Shown here: in pieces, positions 11,535 to 23,326 of the stretch
Layout of the letters: each line of letters starts with the position of its first letter
Numbering within the stretch: position 1 is the first letter of the stretch
DNA from: Adiantum capillus-veneris
Lineage: Eukaryota > Streptophyta > Polypodiopsida > Polypodiales > Pteridaceae
Assembly: GCA_014529385.2 (NCBI GenBank)
Contig: CM043944.1
Coordinates: forward strand, 176,753,740-176,817,739
DNA length: 64,000 nucleotides
Direction: 5' to 3'
Position numbers and translations under genes: made by a program
Notes under the pieces: model-generated
The model's database searches: none
Told to the model about the DNA's origin: nothing
Seen by the model: the letters and a program-made list of their open reading frames with translations, nothing else

Positions 11535-13258
11535 GCTATGAACAGATAGCACTACTCTATTCTTGAGTAAGTTGAGCACCTCTTTGGAGACAATGCGGCA
11601 CGGCGTCTTGTATTGCTCTATTGCCCCGACACCCAATTTAGATACCGGTCTAGTGGCCCACGGAAGGTGCTTGGCTCTACCAAACATAGCTCCAACGCCC
11701 CGATCATTTTGGCCTTCCTAGACCCCTCATACCCACGGTCCACGAAAGCAAGATCCATTGCAATGGCACACGCCCTCAATATGCTCTCCTCATACATTGC
11801 TTGCTCACATCCTTGTTTCATCACTTCATTGAACTTGAGATCCAATGGTGACATGCCTCTTGGCTATCTTGGCGGGCCGACTTGCTAATGCTTTTCCTGT
11901 TGAGCTCCTAAAAGACCATATAATGTCCTAGGGAACTAGACAAGTCAGCAAAGCTTGTGAAGCTGACGAGGTATGATTTTGCATCATGTCTCTTTAGCTC
12001 CTCCACCACTTCATTCACAGCAAGCTGTAAGTCCTTCTCCGTGTCCTACATACATATGCCAATTGCAGTGATGCATTGAAGAAGCCGGTCACCCTGACGA
12101 TGTCCCCCAACCTATAACGATATAAACCTACACATAGACCAGATTTTAGTCCAGAAAAAAGACAACACAATCTGGCTCAAAGAAAACTAAATGGAAACAC
12201 TGAGGGATTGAGCTAGTCTTGGCCAAAAATGGGATTTTCTACCTCCATATGTCATCAAAATGACCTCGTATTCGCAACCAATCTCCACCTCAGTGAGTCT
12301 TGACTGGGTCTGCCTCTTGTTGGCAGTCATCAATCATGACTCTTGAAGGTATTGGGATGAATTCAAAGTAGGTAGGCACCACAGTAAAGGTCACATCTTT
12401 GGACTTAGCTTTTGGGTTAGTATTTACCCCAATGTATGACTCTGTGGAGCCATAGTCAGTACTAACAAGAGGTAGAGCACCAGCATAGTGTCATAAGCGG
12501 TCAAGGTAGGGCTCCATGGATCCTCTCATGATAGAGTAGATGTACTTGCAATTGGGCCATATGTGAGGAATCACGCAAGCCCAGCCTTTAAGAGTGGAGC
12601 ACTTGGAAGCAATCCCATCAGCAAGCTCTGGGTGTGGCGTTGGCATGAGTTTGGACATGGCTACCCTCAAGTCGAGGTCCATAATCCAGCTAGTCAGCTC
12701 AACCTACCGGATGTCATCGTAGAGATTGGCCCATTCAACCTCAAAGGTATGGGAGACCTCAACAATGGTGTATGCAAAGGTGGAAGTGATAAACTCTAGC
12801 TCATCACCATGAAGAAGAGCACAGAGCAAGTGGCAGTACATGGCTTGTCGATTGTCAGGGTGCCAAAAAACTTCGTCAGGGCTGCAAGCGCAGACGTTGG
12901 CAAACTTCTGCTTCTGCTTGAATTCTTTGCTTCTAAAGAGATGGGCGGTGGCAGTTCCTAAAGAAAGGCCAGCATTGGTAGTAAACAGCTTCCCAGAGAA
13001 GACAAGCTCAAGGAACATACCTCCAGCCCTCGTGGGGAAAGCACTACATTTACCAGTTCAAAATAAGCTCAAGATGATGAGGGTTGTTCAATAAAAACAT
13101 GACTTGCAATGCCAAAACGATGGTAGGAATTCCATGCAGACACAAATACTTACTGGCCTCTATATGCTGCTGCGATCTTGTTGAGGCGGCCGAAAGCCTC
13201 TAGAATCTCCTTGTAGAGCACAAGATATTTTTGTTGACCATCAGAGGTAGTCCTAGAA
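11535..13258 (-). pseudogene. GH3: GH3-family acyl-acid-amido synthetase pseudogene, JAR1-like
   Basis: GH3 enzymes adenylate an acyl acid such as jasmonate or auxin and join it to an amino acid in the cytosol. Minus-strand exons are readable. Exon a (13258-13154) carries SRTTSDGQQKY, matching the family's SSGTS-G-K nucleotide-binding motif. Exon b (13043-12243) carries SGKLFTTNAGL, SPDEV, YCHLLCALL, GSMEPYLDRL and YGSTESYIGVN. Exon c (12127-11535) starts LYRYRLGDIVRVTGF and continues with EKDLQLAV, GHYMVF and IGALELC. Splice boundaries are plausible: GTAAGT after 13154, TAG before 13043 and TAG before 12127. The motif order and the wording around FSGK and KYIYxIMxGSMEPYL fit the JAR1 branch best. 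Breaks: TAG at 12704, TGA at 12491 where Arg precedes HYAG, a frameshift near 12285, about 13 residues missing near 12050, a stop in GHYMVF-ELN, and a frameshift before the C-terminal QYKTP. The N-terminal roughly 90 residues were not found. Confidence 0.85.
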
Positions 13259-13439
13259 CTGCAGAGTAAGAAACAAAGGGCTGTGCATTGAATTTCACAT
13301 GCTCACTAATGGATCAAATCAACCAAAATTTGTAACCTTTCACTAAGGCAAGCACATTTTTTGAGCGAAAACACAACCCTTGACTCTCTACTGTCCCTAA
13401 GAAATGCACATTGTTGATCCCAAAAAACAACACCCACTT
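13259..13439. other. Upstream flank of the GH3 remnant
   Basis: The minus-strand intron acceptor CTGCAG (13264-13259) shows that more 5' exons once lay here or beyond. I could not read any, so the sequence between the gene and the next repeat copy is unassigned. Confidence 0.4.
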
Positions 13440-14120
13440 CAAAGATAGAATTCTGATGGGTCTCAGTATTGATTTCTCAAATCAACCTCTTTTGAGCTGA
13501 TCTTTAGCAGTATGATCCTTCAAACTAGCCCTAGAAATAGCATCAGATCAACCATCAAGTTTTAGCCTTTAGTACCATTCGATTTCAGCCATCATATGTC
13601 CTAGAAGCTATCTCATAGGTCAGCCTTCGGTACACTCAGATTTCAGCCACCATCAAGTCCTAGAAGCTATCCCATAGGTTGGTGTTATTTCCCTTCATTT
13701 TTGTCACTTTGAGGATACTTGCGTTCATTGGCATTCACTATGTTCACAAGCATTTAGTATGACGTTGTATAGGTGTGACATACAATTAGAAGTAAACATC
13801 ACTTTGGCAATAGTAGTGAGGAACCCTTGAAGTCTTTATTGTGTGATATCATCATTCTGTGCCTTGTACTTTCCGCCATAGCAATCAGCCATTAGATATG
13901 TCATAACCTGCTTGAGTTTCATCGTCAAGCAGTTGGGAGTAGTGTTCTCCACCTAGTTCCCTTCCCTTGCCTAGACGCCATCATATGCTCCTTTGTATCT
14001 GTTTTCCAGTCTATGTTCAACTATCATTTTCAGTCTTAGAGCAACAGTTCAACACCGTATTTAACCCATGATCTACCTTGCATTTTGCAAGTGCTTCAGC
14101 TGTAGAATTAGCACCAATAT
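13440..14120. repeat. Segmental repeat family R, copy 2 (right-hand type)
   Basis: It matches 18050-18700 at an offset of about 4.62 kb. Shared phrases include GTGTGATATCATCAT, AGTAGTGTTCTCCACCTA and CATATGCTCC. It contains two or three ~60 bp subunits with the core AGATTTCAGCCACCATCAAG followed by TCCTAGAAGCTATCCCATAGG. Confidence 0.7.
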
Positions 14121-15345
14121 TCTGCCATCAAAAGCAATCCTTCAGCCTCAGTATTCAACTCTCAAATCAATCTAATCTCAGCTAATCTCTAGTAGTACTA
14201 TCATACACATTAGTCATAGAAGTAGAATGAGATCAGCTACCAGATTTCATCTTTTAGTACGCTATCTAGTTCTTGTAGGTTTGTGGAACTATGTATTGTC
14301 CTCTACTCTCTAGCTCTCCAATGACACCCTGCAAAACATGATTGGATACTTCTTTCATGCAAAGACAAGATTTCCGTTTTTACTTTGTTGAAAAACGCAG
14401 ACAATGGGCTAGCTCGAAAAATTCCACTCCAAATGCAACCAAAATCTTCAGATGATCTTTCCTAATGTATATGCAAGTACATAAAGCAAAATTGTTAAAT
14501 TCCCTACGCTGGACCTCTATACATGATTGAAATTGTGTCATACACAATTTCCACAATCAAAGTGCTATGGACATTGCAATGGTCATTTACTAATAACCAA
14601 ATGAGTAGGACTCATCTCCTAGATGCTACTGCGAGTGTGAGAATTGGAGCTCCCAACTTTTGCTCTTTCAATCACTCTTGAAGCTCTGTGTGCGCTCTAG
14701 GCAATTTTCTGCAAAAAATCCGTTGAAAATACTAAAAAAGCCGATATGGTCAATATGCTAATGAAATGGTAACTAAATGAGCACAAGCCAATCTAGTCGT
14801 GATGAAGAAAGTATGAAAGCAAGGTTTTCCAAGTTCCACTTCTCAAATTACAACCTGTGACCTGTAATCTGCTCTAGGCCGAACCTGTCCCTGAAAAGCA
14901 AGCTAGGTAACAAAACATATGGACGTACATAGGTTGCAGTTGCAACCTGAACGCAAGCATGAGACACCACCAAAACCATAAGCTAATTATATTACTACTA
15001 AATTAAACCAAACACAAAATGCGACTTAGGAAGAAAGAAAACGCAAAGGAAGATGACAGAGATGGATAGTCGAACCTAACTAAAATCCACTTGCTCCTTG
15101 CTTACCTAGTCTACCCTAAGTCTACCTCTTGTGTATGGCCTCAATGATGAGCACCAAAATGACTACTTGAGTCTCCCAATCTAACTGGAAGGCCGAAGAG
15201 TGCATCAAGCTCTCAAACCGAGCATACATCAGCAATATCGTTCAGTACTCTCTATTTTGCAGTGGGCCCTTGCACTAGTGCATAGACGTCTTCATTGTCA
15301 CCTTCTTTGTAGTGAGGTCTTGCAGCAGGTCACCCCATAAATATC
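14121..15345. repeat. Segmental repeat family R, copy 3 (left-hand type)
   Basis: It matches 9990-11030 and 15345-16510, with the same order of marker phrases: TCTCCAATGACACCCTG at 14308, CTGCTCTAGGCCGAACCTG at 14867, ATGGATAGTCGAACCTAAC at 15062 and TAGTGCATAGACGTCTTC at 15276. It lies directly beside the next copy, so the two form a tandem pair of about 1.17 kb period. Confidence 0.75.
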
Positions 15346-16525
15346 ATTCAGCTAATCTCCAGTAGTACCATCAAACACATTAGTCGTAGAAATAGAACGA
15401 GATCAGCCATCACATTTCACCTTTTAGTACGCTATCTAGTTCTTATAGGTTTATGGAACACTGTATTGTCCCCTACTCTCTAGTTCTCCAATGACACCTT
15501 GTAAAACTTGTTTGGATACTTCTTTCACGCAAAACCAAGTTTTCTGCTTTTACTTCGTCGAAAAACGCAGCCAATGAGCTAGCTCAAAAAATTCCACTCC
15601 AAATGCAACCAAAATCTTCAGATGATTTTCCCTAATCTATATGCAAGTACATAAAGCAAAATTTTTGAATTCCCCACTCTGAATCTCTATAGATGACTGA
15701 AATTGTGTCAAACAAAATTTCCGGCATCAAAGCACTGTGGACATTGCGATGGATAGCCAAATGAGTAGGGCTCAATTTCTAGATGCTACTGCGAGTGTGA
15801 GAACCGTAACTCCCAACTTTCGTGCTTTCAATCACTCCTGAAGTTTTGTGTGTACTTTAGGCGATTTTTTGAAAAAAAAAACACTAAAAACACTAAAAAA
15901 ACTAAAAAAACGCCGATACGGTCAATATGGTAACGAAATGGTAACCAAATGAGCACAAGTCAAACTACTCGCGATGACGGAAGTATGGAAGCAAGGTTTT
16001 CCAAGTTCCACAACCTGTGACCTGTAATCCGCTCTAGACCGAATCTACCTCTAAAAACCAAGCTAGATAACAAAGCATATGGACGTACGTAGTTCACAAC
16101 TGCAACCTGAACGTAAGCATGAGACATCACCAAAACCATAAGCTAATTACACTTCTAGTAAACAAAAACAAAAACAAAATGCGAACTAGGAAGAAAGAAA
16201 ATGCAAAAGAAGATGATAGAGATGGGTAGTCGAACCTAACTAAAATCCGCTCGCTCCCTGCTCACCTGTCTACGCTAAGTCTACCCCTTGTGTGTGGTCT
16301 CAATGCTGAGCATCAAAACTACTACTCGAGTCTCCTAATCTACCTGGAAGGTTGAAAAATGCACCGGGCTCTCGAACCGAGCATACATGAGCAATATCGT
16401 TCAATAGCCTCTATTTTACAATCGACCCTTGCATTAGTGCATGGACATCTTCGCTGTTACCTTTTCTATAGCGAGATCTTATAGCGGGTCACCCCATGAA
16501 TATCACATTATACCTCAACGTTCCC
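15346..16525. repeat. Segmental repeat family R, copy 4 (left-hand type)
   Basis: This is a tandem partner of the preceding copy, period about 1.17 kb. It carries TCTCCAATGACACCTTG (15485), CCTGTAATCCGCTCTAGACC (about 16021) and TAGTGCATGGACATCTTCG (16438). An A-rich expansion near 15865-15910 is specific to this copy. Confidence 0.75.
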
Positions 16526-17110
16526 TACATCATATAATGAACTCGCATTTTCTTTGCTCGTGGAAGTAAACCAGACAATATGGTGGGCGGTGAATCTTGG
16601 GATTTCATTTGGCAAAATGCCAAGAGATAACATAATCCTCTGTTGACAGGCCTCACCACCAGCTTCTGCTTCTGTTTTGAATTTCTTGCGTTTGTACTCT
16701 TCCTTCTTACCTGACATGGGAAAACGGTTTCCTGCCGCCGCAGTTTCTGTATGTGAGGCTTCCTTTGCTACGTCTGTACATGAGGGCCGAGTATCACAAA
16801 AGAGCAAGCAATACATAGTTCCACAAACCGACAAGAACTAGATAGTGTACTAAAATATGAAACCTGATGGCTGATTTCGTTCCAGGAGTAGTATTCTTCA
16901 CCTACTTCCCTTCCCTTGCTTGGTCGCGATCATATGCTCCTTTGTATCTGTGTTTTTAGTCTATATTCAGCTACCATTTTTGCATCAGGATCAGCTAGCA
17001 TTAGAGCAAGAGTTCAACACCGTATTTAAGTCATTACTAACATAAGTCAACTTCAATCGGTGAAGACCAATTTTGTTGATGAAGTACGAGCTCGCCCAAC
17101 ATACTGTTTG
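16526..17110. repeat. Rearranged family R fragment
   Basis: 16870-17060 shares CCAGGAGTAGTATTCTTCACC and CATATGCTCCTTTGTATCTG with copies at 13935-14010 and 18555-18640. A minus-strand frame (16508-16834) encodes 108 residues with the K/R-rich stretch KKEEYKRKKFK but matches no family I know, so I do not call it a gene. Confidence 0.5.
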
Positions 17111-17119
17111 GCTTACTTC

Positions 17120-18760
17120 TGTGAACAAAGAAAACGCAGAAGAAGATGATAGAGATAGATAGTTGAACCTAACTAAAACCCGCTCGCTTCTTGATCACCT
17201 AATCTATCCTAAGTCTATTCCTTGTATATGGACCCGATACCGAGCACCAAAACCACTACCTGAGTCTCCTAATCTAGCTGGAAGGTCAAAGACTGTAGCG
17301 AGCTCTGGAATTGAATATGCATGAGATTTATCATTCAGCAGCCTCTATTCTATGGTCTGCCCTTGCACTAGTGCATGAACATCTTCATTGCCACCTTTTT
17401 TGTAGTGAGATCTTACAGCAGGTCAGCTCATAAATACTACGATATATCTCAACGTTCCCTACAGCTTGCAATGAATTGGTGAAGTACTAGATCACAATGA
17501 AGAGGCTAGCGAGGCGAGGTCAGAGACAGCTCCGCAGGAGAAAGGCCAAAAAACTGGAAAACACCGAGAGTGACTTGGAGTAATGCACAATACCAAAACA
17601 CATATGATCCTTATCTGTTTCGATACCTTTATTAGTGAGTATAATCATCAAGAGTTTTAAAATCAAGATTAGTACGAGTGTCAAAATGTGTTGCAGGCAA
17701 CAGGCCATAGATGGCATTTTCGAGGGGATTTTACCTAGCTCTTGTAGGCTTGTGGAGCTATGTATTGCTTGCTCTTTTGTGATATTCAGCTTCTATGAGG
17801 CTTGTGCTGGAAGTGGGCTTGCATGGTTTTTCATTTGCAAGAAATGTGTGAAAAAGCTATGGACTGCAATCATATGCGATTGCAACCGGAGTTTGCATCT
17901 GGGCTTTCCAATGTATTTGCCGCCATAACTTGCTTCCGTTTCATTTGTAAACAGCCAGGAGCAGTGTTTTTCACTTGCTTCATATTTAACACCATATTTG
18001 GCTCATCACTCACCTTGCGTTTTGTAAGTGGTTCAACTCTAGAATTAGCACCGGTATTTGGCCATTGCAAACAGTCCTTCAGTCTCAGCATTGAGTCCTC
18101 AAATCAACTTACTTTAAGTTGATCTTTAGTAGTACCATCATTCAAACCAGGCTTAGGAGTAGCGTCAGATCAGCCATCAAGTTTTAGCCTTTAGTATCCT
18201 TAGATTTCAACCATCACCAAGTCCTAGAAGCTATCCCGTAGGTTAGCTTTTAATATCCTCAGATTTCATCCATCATCAAGTTCTAGAAACTATCTCATAG
18301 GTTGGTGTTATTCCCCTTCAGTTTTGTCACTTTGGATACTTGCGTTCATCAGCATTTAGTGTATTCGTAAGCATTTAGTACCAGGTTGTATAGTTGTGGT
18401 ATACAATTAGAAGTAAACACCACTTTGGAAATGGTAGTGAGGGACCCTTGAAGTCTTCATTGTGTGATATCATCATACTATGTCTTGTGCTTTCCGCCAT
18501 GGCAATCAATAATTATATATGTCATAACTTGTTTGTGTTTCATCTTCAAGCAGCCAAAAGTAGTGTTCTCCACCTACTTCCCTTCCCTTGCCTGGGTGCT
18601 ATCATATGCTCCTCTGTATCTGTGCTTCCAGTCTATGTTTAGCTATCATTTCTGCTTTAGGATCAGCCAGTCTTAGAGCGACAATTCAACACCGTATTTA
18701 AGTCATTACTAACATGGGTCAACTTCGATCGGTAAAGACCAATTTTGATAATGAAGTACG
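17120..18760. repeat. Segmental repeat family R, copy 5 (long copy)
   Basis: This joins the left-hand type (17120-17460) with the 17470-17960 block that matches 11053-11420, and the right-hand type (18050-18700) that matches copy 2. It is thus the most complete arrangement. Short frames on both strands share sequence with their repeat partners and show no domain. Confidence 0.7.
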
Positions 18761-19079
18761 AGCTCTCCTTAAACAATTGTCTCTTGCTTGCATTTTGTTT
18801 GTAAACTTGCGTTTTATAAGTACTTCAACTCTAGAATCAGCACCAGTATTTGGTCATTGCAAGTAGTCCTTCAGTCTCATTGTTGAGTCCTCAAATAAAG
18901 TTACTTTGAGCTGATCTTTAGAAGTGCCATCATTCAAATCAGTCTTAGGAGTAGCATCAGATCAACCATCAAGTTTTACTCTTTAGAATCCTTAGCTTTC
19001 ACCATCATCAAGTCCTAGAAGCTATCCCATAAGTTAGCTTTTAGCACCCTCAGATTTCAGCCACCACTATTGACAAGCG
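18761..19079. repeat. Family R terminal fragment
   Basis: 18860-19070 repeats the TGAGTCCTCAAAT / GCATCAGATCAACCATCAAG / CCTAGAAGCTATCCCATAAG series of 18090-18300. It ends at the sharp change to AT-rich sequence. Confidence 0.65.
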
Positions 19080-19670
19080 AAACTGACATAGTGGTAAGTG
19101 TTTCTAATAGCTCACTACACGATTAGACGACACTTTCTGAGCTAAAGACTAAACCAAATGTTGGAGGTAGCCATTGAAAATCAGACCTATTGATACTTGG
19201 ACCTATTGAGGATGATTGATTTGAATGATTGCCTTTGTTTTTTGTAGGTCTTTTATTTTATATTTTGCCAAGTGTCGTTGCTTGTTTGTGTTTGTTTAAT
19301 GTGTTGAAGCTTCTTCCATTGTAAAATTCATTAGTCAAATATTTTGTATTCTTTTCATTGGGTTTAAATTTTTTAATGGTATGCAGGGGTATTTTTGAGA
19401 GCCCAAATTAGTAGCCCTTCTAGTATATATGTTTCTTTTTAGAAAGTATTAGAATTTTTGCTCATAAATTTGTTTGATTTCCTAAAAAAAAGACTTGTAA
19501 ATTTGTCTTGATATGATATTCTGAGAATATAGTCATGCAAATAAAAAAGAAATAATATTGAAATCGAATTATAAGAAATAGACATACTAAAAAATGAAGG
19601 CCCAAATCATATATGAAGCAGATTATGATTTAGGACATACTCGGTTCTTTTTTTTTTTTTGCACTTTGCT

Positions 19671-19884
19671 GTCCTCTTAGGACGTATTTGTGCAGGAAAA
19701 ATAGAAAATAAGTTTATTTAAATACACACCATCGTCTTTTCTTAAAGACTTGGTTGTGTTTCAATAAAAAATAAATAAAAAATTTACATGTAAGTACACT
19801 CTTACGTCTTTCAAAGACAAGAGTAGTGAAAAAGAAATACAAAACTCTCTGCTTGAATACACGCTAGTGTCTTCTCTTGAAGAC
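19671..19884. repeat. Array of four regularly spaced GTC...GAC hairpins, copy 1
   Basis: Four short perfect inverted repeats, each opening GTC and closing GAC, lie at 19671 (GTCCTCTTAGGAC), 19734 (GTCTTTTCTTAAAGAC), 19806 (GTCTTTCAAAGAC) and 19869 (GTCTTCTCTTGAAGAC). Starts are spaced 63, 72 and 63 bases. The units around the second and fourth also share flanks (AATACAC before, ACTTGGT after), so the array arose from a ~65 bp repeat whose stem arms changed together while pairing was kept. Confidence 0.75.
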
Positions 19885-20958
19885 TTGGTAGTGTTTCTTC
19901 AAAGCAAATAAAGTATTGTATTTAATCTTATCAATAATTTATATGCTTTGTACTCATGTTAAATTATATAAATTTAGAACCTTTTTTTTTTAATGCTGTA
20001 CATAGTGGAAATAATAGTAGAATTTATGATATTGATTTGTAAATGTCAGTTAAGTTTCTATGATGATGATGATATTTTTGTTTAGAATTTTTTATGCTGT
20101 GTTTGAAATTCATTTAACAAGAATTCTATTTTGTATTAAAAAAAAACATACTTCATGAAGTTTTATATGTGTATTTAAGAGGTTTCTTTATCAAATTTTT
20201 ATGCTCATTGGTCACAATCAAGCAGTGCAATGTAAATTGTCATATTTAGCAGATTTTTTGTCTATTGAGAATTTAATGATTTTGATTTTTAATAATTCAA
20301 TGATTGATCCACATATAATTCCTAGTCATATTCTTTGTTTGGATAGAAAAATATATTTCTATCTTGCTTGAATATATGCTTATGTATTTATGTAGATTTT
20401 ATTTATCTTGCTCAAAAAATTGTTTTGACTCATCAAATTTTTATGTTTACTAACCATGATCAAGAGTACGGTTTGGATTGTTATATTTAAAAGTCATTTT
20501 GTGTTTCGACAAATTAATGGTTGGTCCATGTACAGGCCGTGTACAGTTCATACTTGTATCTTTTTCATGAATAAAAAATATGTTCCTCCTCCATTTGAAT
20601 GTATACTTATATTTCTGTATAGGATTTGTTTATCTTGCTTAGAAAATTCTTATAATCATTTGCATTGCATGCATTTTAAGAAATAACCTGTCCTAAAAAA
20701 AAGTCATGTTTACACATAAGAACAAAGTTTTCAATTGATGAGATTTCTATGCTAATTAGCCCAACTGATTAATAGAGTAGAATAATGGAGTACACAATGG
20801 TATAATAATTTTGTCTTGCAACGGTTTATAATAGAAATAATATTGAAATCGAATTATAAGAAATAGATATACTAAAAAATGAAACTCCAAATCATATATG
20901 AAGCAAATTTTGATTTAGGATATGCTCAGTTCTAGTTTTTTTTTTTTTGCACTTTGCT

Positions 20959-21171
20959 GTCCTCTCAGGACGTACTTGTGCAGAGAAAATAGAAAATAAG
21001 TATGTTTAAATAAACACCATCATCTTTTCTTAAAGACTTGGTTGTGTTCCCAAATTTTTTTTAAAGAAAAATTACATGTAAGTATACTCTTACGTCTTTC
21101 AAAGACAGAGTAGTACGAAAAAAATACAAAACTCTCTGCTTGAATGCACGCTAGTGTCTTCTCTTGAAGAC
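20959..21171. repeat. GTC...GAC hairpin array, copy 2
   Basis: Second copy of the array, carried by the 1285 bp repeat: GTCCTCTCAGGAC (20959), a degraded ATCTTTTCTTAAAGAC (about 21022), GTCTTTCAAAGAC (21094) and GTCTTCTCTTGAAGAC (21156). Three of the four stems remain perfect. Confidence 0.7.
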
Positions 21172-22650
21172 TTGGTAGATTTTCTTCAAAGCAAATAAAG
21201 TATTGTATTTAATCTTATCAATAATTTATATGCTTCATACTCATGTTAAATTATGTAAATTTAGAAAAAAAATGTTGTACATACTAGAAATAATAGTAGA
21301 ATTTATGATATTGATTTGTAAATGTCAATTAAGTTTCTATAATGATGATGATATTTTTGGTTAGAATTTTTTATGCTGCGTTTGAAAATACATTTAACAA
21401 GAATTCTATTTTGTATTGAAAAAAAACATATTTCATGAAGTTTTATATGTGTATTTAAGAGGTTTCTTTATCAAATTTTTATGCTCATTGGTCACAATCA
21501 AGCAGTGCAGTGTAAATTGTCATATTTAACAGTTTTTTTGTCTATTGAGAATTTAATGATTTTGATTTTTAATAATTCAATGATTGACCCACATATAATT
21601 CCTAGTCATATTCTTTTGTTTGGATAGAAAAATAGATTTCTATCTTGCTTGAATATATGCTTATGTCTTTATGTAGACTTTATTTATCCTGCTCAAAAAA
21701 TTGTTTTGACTAATCAAATTTTCATGTTTACTAACCATGACCGAGAATACGGTTTGGATTGTTGTACTTAAAATTTATTTTGTGTTTTGATAATTTAATG
21801 ATTGGTCCGTGCACAATTCATACTTGTATTTTTTTCATAAATAAAAAACATGTTCCTGCTCCATTTGAATGTATGCTTATATTTCTGTATAGGATTCGTT
21901 TATCTTGCTTAGAAAATTGTTATAATCATTGTATGCATTTTAAGAAATAACCTGTCTTTAAAAAAATTCATATTTACATAGAAGAACAAAATTTCCCATT
22001 GATGAGATTTCTATGCTAATTAGTCCAGCTGATTAATAGAATAGAATAATGGAGTACAAAATGGTATAATAATTTTGTCTTCGAACGGTTTATAGTATAT
22101 TTGATTTATATGTAAGAGACATATACTCTAAAAGATGAAAAAACAAGTTCTTCATTGGCTAAATTTTGATACTAATAGGTTACAAAAAAGTAATGAAACA
22201 CAAAACAATGGAGAATATGGTTTGAATTGTTGTATTTAAAATCCATTTTGTTTTTTGATAATTTAATAATTGGTCCATGTACAATTCATATCTGTGTTCT
22301 TTTCATAAATAAAAAATATGTTCCTACTCCACTTGAATGTATGCTTATAGTTCTGTATAGGATTTGTTTATTTTGCTTAGAAAACTGTTATAATCATTTG
22401 CGTTATATGTATTTTAAGAAATAACTTGTCCTGAAAAAAAATTATATTTACACGTAAGAACAAAGTTTTCCATTGATCAGATTTCTATGTTAATTAGCCC
22501 GATTGATTAATAGGGTAGAATAATGGAGTACAAAATGGTATAAAAATTTTGTCTTATAACGGTTTATAATATATTTGAGTTATAGTTAAGAGACATATAC
22601 TTTAGAAGATAAACAAATAAGTCCTTTACTGGCTAAATTTTGATACTAAT

Positions 22651-23326
22651 AGGTTACACACAAAAAAATTCTTTTATAGATAGGACATATATTTTCTCCT
22701 GCTTACTTTTCATATTAGGTGATTGTAATCAAGTAAATGAATAGAGAATAGTATATTTATTTTGTCTTTAAATGGTTTGCAATATACTTAGTTCACGCTC
22801 GAGAAACTTGATGTCTATTACTGACTTTTATGTTTGTAAATGAATAATATTCTTTTATAATAATTATTTATAAGTAATTAGTTAACCATGTATCGTAGTA
22901 TGAACTATTGTATTTGAAAATAATTCTATTCTACAATAATTTATTGCATTTTTATTTTTCTGGATAGATTAGTTTCTTCTAAACAATGAAATAAATTTTA
23001 CGTAGTTTAATATTTTGAATTACTACCTGTTTATATTGATTTGAAAATATAGAAAGATATATATAATTATTTAAAAACACAAAAGTATTTTTCACTAATA
23101 CTTATATAAAAATATACTTATTAACAACTTTCATTAAACTACCTATAATTTATTGGATTCAGTTATGTTTTTTTAAAAATTATAATATTAATAAGAGTAA
23201 AAAACTGCAAATCAATATACTAGAACATACCGTGATTTTGCATTGACTTCCTTGTTTATGATTGTTGACCAATATTCACTCTCTTCTTTAATACTGAATA
23301 TAACTATCATTATTTTTATGTAGATC
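22651..23326. other. AT-rich, no gene; acceptor-like site at right edge
   Basis: No coding sequence is seen. The stretch ends with TTTTTATGTAG (23313-23323), an acceptor-like sequence three bases before the ATG of the next gene. A 5' non-coding exon could therefore lie upstream, but none is identifiable. Confidence 0.45.

Larger units (their letters stand above)
19551..22650. repeat. Direct repeat, ~1285 bp period, two full copies and a partial third
   Basis: AATAATATTGAAATCGAATT occurs at 19551 and 20836. The two copies stay colinear through the hairpin array, the ATTTAATGATTTTGATTTTT phrase and the ACGGTTTGGATTGTT phrase (20468 and 21750). The last portion is repeated once more about 465 bp on (22215). 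The 60-75 residue frames at 20456, 21759 and 22227 are the same repeat translated in three copies and are not supported as a gene. Low divergence suggests a fairly recent duplication. Confidence 0.85.

Noticed and set aside
16508-16834. 108-residue minus-strand frame with a basic stretch
   Set aside because: No recognised domain, overlap with repeat copies, and no independent copy supporting coding.
20456-22424. Three related small frames of 63-76 residues in the 1285 bp repeats
   Set aside because: Changes between copies are not biased to third positions as far as can be judged by eye. The frames start differently and coincide with repeat copies.
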